Source: Prorocentrum cordatum
Taxonomy: Eukaryota; Sar; Dinophyceae; Prorocentrales; Prorocentraceae
Length of the DNA stretch: 64,000 nucleotides
Direction: 5' to 3'
Assembly (NCBI GenBank): GCA_963575745.1
Contig: CAUYUJ010014325.1
Span: forward strand, 65,001-129,000
Translations under genes and position numbers: made by a program
Notes under the pieces: model-generated
What the model saw: the letters and a program-made list of their open reading frames with translations, nothing else
Database searches by the model: none
Told to the model about the DNA's origin: nothing
Shown here: positions 48,852 through 58,944 of the stretch, in pieces
Position numbering within the stretch: position 1 is the stretch's first letter
Layout of the letters: each line of letters opens with the position of its first letter

Positions 48852-49880
48852 AGTATTACCACCCGGAACTGATGCTCTTCTCGAATGTCTACGATGACGA
48901 CTTTAAGTTGGCCGGTTTGGCCGCCAACTTATCAAAAGGATCGGATATCATATTGAGTCCTTCCGAGACTGCGCCCAAGGGAATTGGCGTGGATCCACCT
49001 ACCCCGGCTGGTAGACACTCGGGCTGCGAACGCAGACTCTCGGAAAGGTGGACTGACTGGCAGGGCGAAAACCCTGCGGCGTAGGATCCTCCGCCTCCTA
49101 AGGTGAAGAAGAACAAGGACGCGGCAGCCGCAACTGCAGATTTCCATGACCCTGCCTCAGTGAAGGCTGCGGGCAAGGCTCCAGTGTCTACCGATCGCTT
49201 TTATCCTGTCCCGGATGGCCAATGCGCATGGGTTCGATACGCTTCCAACGCTAAACGCTTCCGGCCATCATTGCCTTCGGGGCCAGATTGGAGATCAGTA
49301 GTTCGGCGAGTTACAACGGATTACGACACGTGGGAGGTTCTAGAGGACATGAAGAATCTTCAATGTGTTGACCGGGGTAGGATCTATGCGGAGCTCCCAG
49401 GGGGTGCGATGCACCCCCGGAATATAGCGACGCTTATGCTACGCAAACCCGACGGCGACGATGTTCGCCGTTCGGAGGGGGAGGGGCGCGCGATCGGCTG
49501 CCCCATGCCGACCGAACGAGCAGGGTTCGAATAATGAAGAACTAGGGCGTTTCTTCACGCCTGCCGGACCGGCTGAACTAACAGATGACCACGTCAGCGA
49601 CGCCGAAGACGAGGGGCCCGAGAAGCCTTATGTGCCGGGGCCGAAAGGAAAGGTACAGGTTATGGAATATGACATGGCGTGTTTCTTTACTTCATCCGTC
49701 AAGCTGCACGCTGAACTGAGGAACGCCGATCCTGAGACCTACCCACAGGCAGGCACCCCTTCCGGCCCTGAGTTGGCTAGCGTAGAGGACGGGCAGGGAC
49801 GGTCCCCGAGGAGAAGGGGTCCACCCAGCCGAGGAGGCGATGGCGGAATGTGAAGGGATTGATACGAATTTCTGTTCGCA
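48852..49880 (+). pseudogene. Reverse transcriptase of relic 2, C-terminal half and connection
   Basis: HPELMLFSNVYDDDFKLAG carries motif C as YDDD (element 1 has YADD), followed by SPSETAPKGIGVDPPTPAGR, matching SENCPKGIEIDPPTAVGR. The connection follows (KVQVMEYDMACFFTSSVKLH, ETYPQAGTPSGPELASVEDG). Stops and phase changes occur (TAG about 49083, TAA about 49533). A perfect hairpin GGGGGTGC-gat-GCACCCCC lies at 49400-49418. Coding stops at PAEEAMAECEG before the satellite block. Confidence 0.7.
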
Positions 49881-49994
49881 GTGAGTTGCCCACCCCACTG
49901 CTCGCGCAAACATCCCACCCACCCACCCGCAACTTGGTTTGCAAAATCTCTCAAGACCGCGACGGCGGGCACCACATGGCACTTGGCAACAACA

Positions 49995-50760
49995 GCGACG
50001 CCGACGACGACAGCGACAACGACGATGACGACGCCGCCGACAGGAACTACGACGACACCGACGAAGTCTCCAACGACTTCGACGACGCCGACAACGACGA
50101 CGACGACGACGACACCGACGACGACGACGCCGACGCCGACGACGACGACGATGACAACGACAACGACGACGACGCCGACGACGACGATAACGACGACACC
50201 GACGACGACGACGACGTCAACGACGCCGGCGACGACGACGACGACGACGGCGGCGACGACGACGACGCCGACGTCGACGACGACGAAGACGACAATGACG
50301 CCGACGCTGACGACGACGACGAAGACGACGACGACGCCGCCAACGAAGACGACGAGGAAGGAGGGAGGGCGACGACGGCGACAACGACGACAACGACGAG
50401 GGAGGAGGGAGGACGGCAACGACGCGAACGACGAAGAAGGAGGAAGGACGGCGACGCCGACGACGGCAACGACAAGGGAGGAGGGAAGACAACGACGTCG
50501 ACGACAACGACGACGACGACGACGGCGACGGAATAGGAGGGATGGCGACGAGACGCCGACGACGGACGACGACGACGACGAGGGAGGAGGAGGAAGGACG
50601 ACCACGGCGACAACGACGACGGAAACGACCACGACGCCGAAGAGGACGACGACGACGAACACGAGGAAAGACAGAGGACGACGTAGGCGACGACGACGAC
50701 GACAACGACGCGGGAGGAGGGAGGACGGCGACGACGACGACGACGACGACGCAAGAGCGC
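49995..50760. repeat. (ACG)n-rich microsatellite, about 770 bp
   Basis: ACGACG units with GCC, AAC and GGAGGA interruptions. Confidence 0.95.
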
Positions 50761-50779
50761 GCGCGCACGCTTTTGTTGA

Positions 50780-51235
50780 AAATCCGCGTTGCGAAACCTT
50801 GTGTTTTTGAATGTTTTTTGGGCGCGCGATTTTGATATCCTTCCGAAACCCATGGGTTTTGAGGGTTTTCGGCATACGCGCGCGACGACGCGCGCGTCTG
50901 CGCTTCGTCCGATTTGTTGCAGGGGGTTCTCGCGACGGCACGCGCGCAAGGGCGTTCGACAGATTTCGACATGAGCGCGCGCGAAGCCCGTTTGGTACGA
51001 TTTTGCGAAAATCTTGAAAAACCTATGGTTTTCTAAAGATTTCGCAAGAGCTTTCGCGGAGGCTTTTCTAGCAACTCTGTGTTGCGAAACCATGTGTTTT
51101 TGTCTGTGTTTTGGAAAGTCGATTGCGAAATCCTTCCCGCACCGAAGGTTTTTGAAGGGTTTCGGCATGCGCGCGCGACGACGCGCGCGCGTGCACTTCG
51201 TTTCAGCTGTTGCAAGGGATTCGCGAACAAGTGTT
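50780..51235. repeat. Direct repeat with ~294-bp period, two copies
   Basis: GTTGCGAAACCTTGTGTTTTTG near 50789 recurs, diverged, near 51083. Both copies continue to GGGTTTTCGGCATACGCGCG and CGCGACGACGCGCGCG. Confidence 0.8.
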
Positions 51236-51308
51236 ATGTTAGAACAAAAAATGTCACGGCATAGTGTTTTTTAAAACAAAAAACATGGGGGCCTCAGGGG
51301 GTGGGGAT

Positions 51309-51360
51309 GCCGGTTCGGCTGGGATAGTACGATTTCATATCTAGGATGGACGAGTGTGCA

Positions 51361-51419
<59 letters not shown>

Positions 51420-51443
51420 CAGATTATCCCAGGGGGAACCGAT
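51309..51443. repeat. Inverted repeat around (AT)n: potential cruciform
   Basis: Left arm 51309-51340 (GGTTCGGCTGGGATAG, CGATTTCATAT) is the imperfect reverse complement of 51411-51443 (ATATGAAATC, TATCCCAGGGGGAACCG), enclosing an (AT)n run at 51361-51414. Confidence 0.85.
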
Positions 51444-51478
51444 AAGTCCGGGGGGGGGGGTAGAGTTTATTTTTTTTA

Positions 51479-51674
51479 GATAGGAGAATCAGCGTGGGTT
51501 CTCAGGACATAGTACCAGCGGCGGGCGGGAAGCCGATGGTCGACGACGGGTCTCCGAGCACCCGACCCCCTGCCCAATCGGGCGCGTCGCAGCCGATGCC
51601 CGATGAAGATACTTTACGGCGCAACCTATTGAGAGCGACTTGTACACTGGCGCCATGCGGTACCAAGTGGATTG

Positions 51675-51710
<36 letters not shown>

Positions 51711-52480
51711 GAATGCTTCCGCATCGTCTGCTATCTCAGGGCGGCTCTGAGTTTTCCGCGTGATGTCACGGGTGGGAGACGAATCCGCTGACGCATGGCT
51801 TCAGCAATATGCAGACGTGGACTTGGCCAGCGGCATCAGGGCACATCGGAGTACGAGCGCCAATGCGCAGAAGCTGCGGGGACCCAACGCAAGGGCACCT
51901 GCAAGGCTGTGACTCAAGAAGACAGACTGCCAAATCGCACAGTACTCTCGACGCAGACATTGCGTCGGACGATGAGGCGGCGCGAAGGGAACTCTTCCCC
52001 GTCCTGCCACTGTGGGAAAGACTGTTGGGAATATCCCCATAAAGCTGAGTTTACGGAGGACAATCAGGCAGTCTTTAAAGCCTGCGAGGCCGGAGGGTCG
52101 CAAAAGTTGACGCACCGGCCGCGGGCGCGCGGGATTGATGCCGCTGTTGTCGCAGAGCAATTTGCGCGAGGTATTATCGATCTGGCCACTTGTCCAACGC
52201 AGGATCAGGATTCAGACCTCGGCGCAAAGAGGTTTGGAACAGACTCCCTCATGGGCCAGAGCGAAATATCTCATTCGAGCGGTCGCGCCAACTTTCCGGT
52301 CAGCGAGGAGCTGTTACAGTTGCGTGGGATCTCTCTTTGACGGGGAAAATGCTCTGCCTATCGAGCCAGCGGGGATCCTGAAGCCGAAGCCGGGAACCAA
52401 ATCGCCTCTTGTCAACGGTGGAAAGATCGTTGGAAAATGGACAGTGAAGAAGCCCAAGCGCCCAAACATATGAAAGCCAA
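51479..52480 (+). pseudogene. RNase H region of relic 2
   Basis: MKILYGA near 51604 and ECFRIVCYLRAALSFPRD near 51710 align with the connection of element 1 (MKILYGAR; DLFRLICYIKCTSEYRV). TLDADIASDDEAARRELFPV (about 51950), EDNQAVFKACEAGGSQKLTH (about 52057), RGIDAAVVAEQFARGIIDLA and IEPAGILKPKPGTKSPL match RNase H and its tail. Phases differ between pieces. A run of about 35 A (51674-51708) sits where element 1 encodes EQQD. Confidence 0.7.
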
Positions 52481-53300
52481 CGATAGACACCAAGCCTCGT
52501 GAACAGACGGTTGCGGTGGGAGAGTCTGGGAATGCCATCTCTGGGGTCTCTGATGATACATCCACTTGCCCGAGGAGGTTATTTTTGGAATTTTGTTGTG
52601 GACCGAACAGTAGATTGGGTGGGCCTGAGAATGTGCTTGATCAAGGATGCACAGTGGCACGTCTAACAGAGTAAAAGGATATGACGACCGAGGCAGGATT
52701 CGCATTCGCCGCACAGACAGTGGAGGTCTTTCGCGGTGCCCACATTACACTGTGGTGCTCCATTTCTTGTACTGGTGGTTCACATTGGCAATGCGTGAAT
52801 GAAGTCCTGCACTATAGGAACAGCGATGAAATGCATTGAAGAGATAAGGGGTCACAGGACGATTTTTCGGAAGTTGTTCTGGCACGTCAAAGACTTACAT
52901 ATAGGGTATTGAAACAAACTGGCACTGTATGTTTAGAATGGCCGACGCCATGCCTCTATTGGCGTGATCCTCAAGTGCGTAGATACCCGGTTAAAAACGG
53001 TATGGACCAGGTTAAAGCTGCACGGGTGCGCCTGTGGCCTTAAGAATACAATGGGAGATTCTACAAGAAGCCGTGGAGTATTGTGATTACTTCTGTTGGT
53101 TTAGCCGATGGTATTGTTCGGAGCTGCGACGATTCGCCTTGGCACGTTGGAGCACGGGGTCGGGATTGGAAAATTGCCGAGGACGAGTTTGCACGACGTG
53201 TACATGAGCTAGTTGCAAATATTGCTGCTGCCGGGAATGCCGTTGTAGCGTCCGTTGCCATGCGCGCCCGCTGCCGCGTCGGCTCGAGACAACTCGGGCG
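52481..53300 (+). pseudogene. C5-methyltransferase-like domain of relic 2
   Basis: FLEFCCGPNSRLGGPENVLD (about 52587), AHITLWCSISCTGGSHWQCV (about 52738) and GTVCLEWPTPCLYWRDPQVR (about 52923) align with the domain of element 1, as do KKPWSIVITSVGLADGI and GRDWKIAEDEFARRVHEL. The Pro-Cys of motif IV is Ser-Cys. Several stops occur. Confidence 0.6.
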
Positions 53301-53528
53301 TCGGCAACCGTGCCGTCCGCAAGCCTCCGAGGTGCCCCCGCGATTGCGCGGCCGCTCCCTTGCGCCCTCAGCCGCGCGCGCGCCGCGGTCGCCCACGTCC
53401 GGGCCAACCTCGCGCAAAACACCAAGCGCGCGCGGGTCGACAGGGCCCGCGGGAGGCAAAAGTACAGCGGTGTGCGTCGGTGCTACGCACCGAGCATCCA
53501 CAGCGAGGCAGTCGCCTCAATCAGAGGC

Positions 53529-53928
53529 TAAGATGCCGGCGTGCGTCTCATACGGCCATCTCCGCGGAATCTGGGGAACGATGTTCCGCCGCGGGGACGA
53601 CGCCCCGAACGTGTTCGGTTACCCTCCAATTGCCGAGTTCATTGACAGCCGGGAGATGCCATGGCAAGATTCATACGTCAGATTCACCACAGAGATCCGT
53701 TACTTTGTCGATCTGGCGAACAGCATTCTTGGCGACCCAGAAACGGAGAAACGTTACCGTGCAGGCTGCCGTATCAGGCACGAACGCAATGCACCGCGCG
53801 AGTGCGACCCCGTCAGAGTGGACGACTACAGATTGGAGTCATTCCATTTCTGGATGGGAGCACACAGGGGTGATATGAGAACGGCGAATGACGGAACCGT
53901 AAAGTTCGGGGAGACGCAAGGACGATAA
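53529..53928 (+). CDS. Cargo frame of relic 2, unknown
   Basis: About 130 codons from an ATG near 53532 inside a longer open frame (53083-53928): YGHLRGIWGTMFRRGDDAPN, SYVRFTTEIRYFVDLANSIL, ESFHFWMGAHRGDMRTANDG. It is followed in the same phase by a further frame after TAA. No family recognised; the position corresponds to the cargo of element 1 but no clear homologue was found there. Confidence 0.4.
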
Positions 53929-53943
53929 TGGCGCGGGCGCCTG

Positions 53944-54393
53944 GTGATGTGGCATAAGGTGCCGCGCCTGTACCACATCTTTGGAGTTGGTATTGGGTGC
54001 GCACCACAGGAGGTCGCCGAGTCCAACAAGAAGCTGAGGACTCAGCTGATGGTGCCAAAGTACACCGATCCCAATCACCCCAGCTTCATGGTGCGAGCGC
54101 TGCCCCTGCTCAAGTCCGACTACCCCTTTCGGGGGGGAACGATGTTCCCCGACGACCTGTGGGGGGCTTTCTTGGTGAAGGTAGCGTCGGGACATGTTCC
54201 GCGCATTCGCGGACTTCACTTCGTGGGTGGGATGGGTTATACCCACGCCGCCATTCGCGACCAGGAGTGGAACTTCCCAGGGGGCGAGAAGAAGAACGCC
54301 CAGGAGTTTTCAGCAGTCGCGACGATCCCGTGGGACGGCCCGATTGTTCACATTGTCCTCAGAGTCCCAAGGCCTCACATGACCGCTTATCAG
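53944..54393 (+). CDS. Cargo frame of relic 2, 5' part, interrupted by a transposon
   Basis: Globular-looking protein (RLYHIFGVGIGCAPQEVAES, HPSFMVRALPLLKSDYPFRG, TMFPDDLWGAFLVKVASGHV, GMGYTHAAIRDQEWNFPGGE). At HMTAYQ it meets a TIR element at 54394. It resumes after the element at 55509 in the same phase with QAMLVGKWAREPTDRLW. A hairpin with centre CGATG lies at 54135-54151. Function unknown. Confidence 0.55.
54384..54393. other. Target-site duplication CGCTTATCAG, left copy
   Basis: Identical to 55499-55508 on the other side of the TIR element. Confidence 0.9.
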
Positions 54394-55498
54394 AGAGAGC
54401 GTGATCCACCGCCGCTTTACTGTGGAAAATTGCAGCACTTTTCCTCCGGAACCCGGGGTTTCCCCCCCTTCCGAAAATCCCCCCCCCCCCCTGCTGGACC
54501 CCCCCCCCTTCCCCGCCTTCCCCTCCTCCCCTTCGAAAACCGGGGGGGGGGGTCACTGCCGGTTCGACCCCCCCCCTTCGCCGAAAACAAACCGGATGGG
54601 GGGGGTCACTGCCGGTTCGAACCCCTCCCCACCCTCCCCTCTCACCGCCAGCATCGACTCCCGGCCCCTACCGCCGCCCTCACCACAACCCCCAGTGTTA
54701 TTCCCAGCACCACTGTCCTCACCGCCACTGTCCCCACTGGTTCCACCACCGCCCCTACTGTCCCCACCAGTGCCACCACCACTGTCGCACTGTCCCCCCT
54801 GTCCCCACCACTGTTCCCACCGCGGTTCCACTCTCCCAACTTTCTCGACGGCCCCGACCGCTGCCCGATTATTTCCACTGTCCCCGCTGTCCCACTGACT
54901 CCTCCGCTGTCCCACTGAGCTGCCCCATTGTTCCCACCGCTGTCCCCGCTGTCCCCGCCATTGTCCCCGCTGCACCTCTGTCCCATTGTCCCACCGCCGT
55001 CCTCGCCGCCGCCTTCACCACTACCCCCGCCACCGCTGCACCCTCCACTGTCCTATTGCTTCCACCACGTTCCCACTGTCCCCACGCCGCTGCCCCCACC
55101 ACCGCCGCCCCCACCACTGTCCCCGCTGTTCCCGCCATTATCCTCACCATTGTCCCCGCCACTGCCGCCCCCACCACCGCCCCGCTGTCCCCTCGCCAGT
55201 CCCCGCCACCACCGCCCCCACCACTGTCCGCACCCCTTTCGGTTTTCGAAGGGGGGGGGGGGGGTTCGAACCGGCGGTGGCCCCCCCCCCCCGGTTGTCG
55301 AGTTCGAGGGGGGGGGGTCTCGAACCGGCAGCGACCCCCCCCCCCTCTCTCTTTCTATGATGAGCTGGGGGGGGAGGGGGGGGGGAGGGGTGCGAACCGG
55401 CAGTGACCCCCCCCTCGGTTTTCCGGAAAGGGGGGGGGGGTTCGAACCGGTAGTGACCCCCCTCGGTTTTCCGCCAGCAGCGGTAGAACACGCTCTTT
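54394..55498. mobile_element. 1105-bp non-autonomous TIR transposon
   Basis: Left end AGAGAGCGTGATCCACCGCC and right end (reverse complement) AAAGAGCGTGTTCTACCGCT share 18 of the first 22 bases; the inner parts end in GGAAAA on both. It is flanked by an exact 10-bp duplication, a length found in Mutator-like transposons. The interior holds C and G homopolymers, GGTTCGAACC words in opposite orientations near the two ends, and a CCACTGTCCC minisatellite. No transposase. Removing it plus one duplication restores the phase of the interrupted frame. Confidence 0.88.
54640..55240. repeat. CCACTGTCCCC minisatellite inside the TIR transposon
   Basis: Imperfect units of CCGCTGTCCC/CCACTGTCCC. Confidence 0.85.
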
Positions 55499-55973
55499 CG
55501 CTTATCAGCAAGCTATGCTCGTTGGCAAGTGGGCCCGAGAGCCGACGGACAGGCTGTGGAGGAAACTCTCCGCCGCCACGGTTTCGGGCGCCTTTCGCTT
55601 CCTGGCGGAGCTGGCGCACTGGCAGAATAGGCGCATCGACACCGACTGGCAAGCACGCAGAAGGATTGGCAGGAGGATGAACTCTTATCTGCTGACCTTC
55701 CCCGTAGGAACCGATTGGGACCAGTCGCGCCATGCATCTCCATCGCCCGCGGGTCGCCTTGGGCCAATGAATCTGAGGAGAGATTCGTCGGATATTGCGA
55801 ACGAGAAGGACCCCTTCCTGCTGGCAGGGCGATTTCTGCATTACGATTGCGAGATGATGACACCGCGCCGCGGGTTTTCGCATTCCGAACTCGCGGCGCA
55901 TCTCCGTCGACGTCGATCGAGGCGGCGTCTTGCACAACGCCGGGTGGACGCCGGCGCGATGAGGCCCGAGTAG
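55499..55973 (+). CDS. Cargo frame of relic 2, 3' part
   Basis: Starts with the right duplication (AYQ) and continues QAMLVGKWAREPTDRLWRK, FRFLAELAHWQNRRIDTDW, RRMNSYLLTFPVGTDWDQ, GRFLHYDCEMMTPRRGFS to TAG at 55971. Same phase as 53944-54393. The minus-strand frame over this region is a shadow. Confidence 0.5.
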
Positions 55974-57566
55974 GAACATGATATATACCCGCATTGCACC
56001 GGGGCAGGATGCGCGACAGCGATGACTGGCAGCGCCCCCGACCTCTTAGAGATAAAGGGCAGTTGTGCGCACCTGAAGTGGCTCTGGATCCCGAACTGCA
56101 TCCTGATCGACCAGAACTGGCGATAATAACTGGGTCACGACATAGACCTGGACAGGGACTTCCCAGACGCATGGCGACCGCCAACCTATCAGGGAAACAT
56201 GAGGATGATGTACCGTTGGTGGCCTGCAGGCGGCGATGCCCCGGGCGGCTCGGCGAAGGGGGCACCCGTGCCTCGGCAAGCCGCGGGAAGAGCACGGGCC
56301 TGGTCCTCGAGCAGTAGATTCGCAAGGGTGACGAATGGCGCGGCGGGAGGGCACAGGTGGGCGCGGGCAGGCCCTCGCCCCCGGGGCGAAGGTCAAGGCG
56401 GAGGCGCCCGAGCAGCAGGCGCAGCCACCGCCGCCGGCGCCGGCCGAGCAGAAGGCGAAGCCACCGCTTCCCGCGCCATACCCGCGCGACGAGGAGAAGA
56501 AGAAGGCTCCGCCTCCTCCGCCGGGGGATCAACCTCCAAAGGATGCGGGGGCGAAGACGCCGCCCCCTTCCGCCGAGAGGGCAGCCTCCAAAGGATGCGG
56601 GGGCAAAGAAGCCGCGTCCTCCGCCCGGGGGGCAGCCGCCCCGCAAAGCTGCCCCAAAGTCTGCACCTCGAACGCAGACTGGCGCCGAGGAGCCGTCGGA
56701 CGTGTCGCGCGATAGAGCGCCAGGGCCGACGCGCGCGGCTGGGTCGCCCCCGCAGTCGCCCAGGCCGGCGCACCCTTCTTTGCCCAAGGACCCGCCCCCG
56801 ACTATGTCGGGCGGCGGGCCGCAACCGCCACGGCCAAAGGGCCCGCCCCGTCGATGGCGGGCGGCGGATCCGCGAGGCGCAAGACGCCTCCTCCGCCTCC
56901 GACGCGGCCGCCAACGCCACCTGCGGCGCCACCGCCGGCGGCCAGGCCGCCGACGCCGCCGGCAGGTCAGCCGCAGCCACCGAAGGATCCACTTATTCCG
57001 GTTGGCGAGCCGCCGGCCCCGGCGGATCCGCCCCCCCCAGCCGGGCCGCCTCCGAATATCCCAAGGAGGACACCGAGGGCGAGTGCCGCTACGCCCGCGC
57101 CGCCCGCGGACGCCACAGCTTCGCGATCACCGGCTCCACCGATCGACCCGCCCCCCCCGAAGAGCGCGCCATCGGGGCCATCGGGGGGCGCCGGGTCATC
57201 GGGGGACGCGGCGCCAAAGGGCACGCCTGAAGCAAAGTCTGTCGACATCAGCAGCAAGGCGGCGACGTCGACTGCGCCTGGCCCCCAGGACCATAGGTCC
57301 CAGCATCGATCATATCCCGGCGCGATCGGAATTTGGGAAGCGGCGGGGCTCAGAGCGACGCGGGGGGCGAACGCCACAGGAGTATGTCAATGCACGACAT
57401 CCGCGGCAACAAGAGGCGACAATATTGGTTGCGAGCGGCTCGGGCCCCCCGGGGGGCTTTGCCGTGAGCAGCAGAGGGGGCCGCCGGGGGGCTCTTCAGG
57501 CTGCATTGTGCAGTTAGGGGTTTTCGATCCCCTGGCCCGCGGACGCGCGCTGGGGGCCGCGGGCGA
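55974..57566 (+). pseudogene. Pro-rich region of relic 2
   Basis: Frames 56335-56715 and 56854-57606 are Pro/Ala/Lys-rich (RDEEKKKAPPPPPGDQPPKD, AGGGSARRKTPPPPPTRP). They resemble the Pro-rich part of the 952-aa frame of element 1 (27300-27700) in style and relative position, but low complexity makes homology unprovable. A short non-Pro part lies at 55994-56317. Phase changes occur. Confidence 0.35.
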
Positions 57567-58256
57567 TTGCCGCCTGCCGAGTGCCACCTCATCTTGTGCC
57601 TGCTGAAGACAGGCCCGCTCTGTTGTGCCAGAGGTGGGCAATTGCATTGTCTTGCTGCATGCGTCTGTCTTGCACGCGCCATCGACATTTCGGCGATTGA
57701 GCACGGGCCGCCAAGAAGCGGGCGGGACGTATTCCTGACAGAGTTTAAGGATCAGCATCAGCGCGCGAACTTGAGGAGAGTCGGTGCCGACAGTGTGGTC
57801 TCCACCTGTATCTCAGACAGTGGTGCTGGAATTATGAGAAGGGGAATACACTCGGACTTCGTCGACCCGGACACGCGGTGGAGAGTTATGTTGAAGATGC
57901 TCTGGCACCCGGTTCCAAATGTCAGTGTCGGCGTGGAGATGGATGAGATGACGCCCGTTCTATCTGGGAAAGGTGGTGGGGGGTCTTCTGCGTCAGGAGC
58001 TCGAGGAGAGATGGTGGGGGGAGGAGGCGAGGTCAATTCTTTGGAACGCATCTCGATGAAGTGGTTTCCTGACACGAAGGCGGATCTGACAGCCATGCTC
58101 GCTGCAAATCCGGAGGAGGTTGCCGCTCAAGTTGCGTCTCAGGTTGCGCCCGTCAGTCAGAAAGTTGACGCCGGCACAGCTCGGCAGGATGAAAAGGCTC
58201 GGCAGATCAAAGCGAGAGTGCATTGGCATTGCAGGATCGACTCGAGCAGCCAGTGA
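57567..58256 (+). CDS. Unrecognised frame, possible ORF1 of the following LINE
   Basis: 229 codons; the C-terminal 170 look protein-like (FLTEFKDQHQRANLRRVGAD, DPDTRWRVMLKMLWHPVPNV, RISMKWFPDTKADLTAMLAA). There is no zinc knuckle. It overlaps the next frame. It could be the first ORF of a LINE or the last cargo of relic 2. Confidence 0.35.
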   Translation: MPPAECHLILCLLKTGPLCCARGGQLHCLAACVCLARAIDISAIEHGPPRSGRDVFLTEFKDQHQRANLRRVGADSVVSTCISDSGAGIMRRGIHSDFVDPDTRWRVMLKMLWHPVPNVSVGVEMDEMTPVLSGKGGGGSSASGARGEMVGGGGEVNSLERISMKWFPDTKADLTAMLAANPEEVAAQVASQVAPVSQKVDAGTARQDEKARQIKARVHWHCRIDSSSQ

Positions 58257-58944
58257 TTTGGGGAGGAGCTTTGCTCGGAGTCTTGATCGTTTCGTTCCTT
58301 GTTATTTCCAGATTTCAGGTGTCAGCAAGGACGATCGCAGGGTCGTTGAGGACAGAGACGCATCGAAGTTCACGATGGATAGGGCGAGAAATATGATTGC
58401 TTCTTTACATGGAATATCTGCTGCCCGAGGTGACACTTTCGATCGTGATCGCACTGGGAGAAATCCGATTGCAAACGAGTGTGGTGTTTCTCGTTTCCGC
58501 GTGTATTCCAAGACGGGCACGGAGAGAGCTACTGCGCGGGAGGCGCGGGCAGAGTGGATTTCTGCTTGCCAGAGTAAGGATGCAGGGCTCATGCGTCAGA
58601 ACGCTTTCGGACCCAATCAAGATCAGCACCCAGGATGGTTCGTTCAGCCAGCGCATCAGGACAGAAGGAGGTTCACAGAGGCTCGTAAGGCCACCGCGCA
58701 GTTTCACAAGCGTAAGTCAGTTGCGACGGCCTCTGTTGCAGTTGAAACGGGTGGCCTAGATCGGGCCTGGATGCATGCGCAGACCTACGCGATATCCGAT
58801 GATATATGCATCGGTGAGTGGTGCGTCACGATAGGTTGGAAGATTTCATCGACACAGGCCAGACTTAAATATCCAAACTTGTATGCAACGGATTGGGAGA
58901 GTGCGCTGACTATTGCTCTTTGGCGGTGCCCAGCCTTCGTTTGA
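58257..58944 (+). CDS. Unrecognised frame upstream of the LINE endonuclease
   Basis: Frame 58120-58944 reads FQISGVSKDDRRVVEDRDAS, KFTMDRARNMIASLHGISAA, GVSRFRVYSKTGTERATARE, TYAISDDICIGEWCVTIGW. Mixed, protein-like composition; no family recognised. Confidence 0.35.

Larger units (their letters stand above)
49885..51478. repeat. 1.6-kb repeat block inserted in relic 2
   Basis: Alignment to element 1 breaks after PAEEA and resumes before MKILYGA. Between them lie the (ACG)n array, a 294-bp duplication and an AT cruciform. No genes; the long Asp/Thr/Ser/Val frames are array translations. Confidence 0.7.
40018..57600 (+). mobile_element. Second, 5'-truncated copia-like element of the same lineage (relic 2)
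   Basis: Segments homologous to element 1 occur in the same order: pol linkers (40018-40400), RT first half (40900-41386), RT second half with YDDD (48852-49100), connection (49100-49880), RNase H (51480-52480), C5-methyltransferase-like domain (52570-53240), then extra frames and a Pro-rich region (53529-57600). It lacks everything 5' of the linker. It has been split by a TIR element holding a DIRS-like element, by a satellite block (about 49885-51478) and by a 1.1-kb TIR transposon. No LTR was found, and the right end is uncertain. Element 1 serves as the reference for each join. Confidence 0.75.

Noticed and set aside
49739-51168. Frames of up to 400 codons on both strands
   Set aside because: They are translations of the (ACG)n array (poly-Val, poly-Ser, poly-Asp, poly-Thr).
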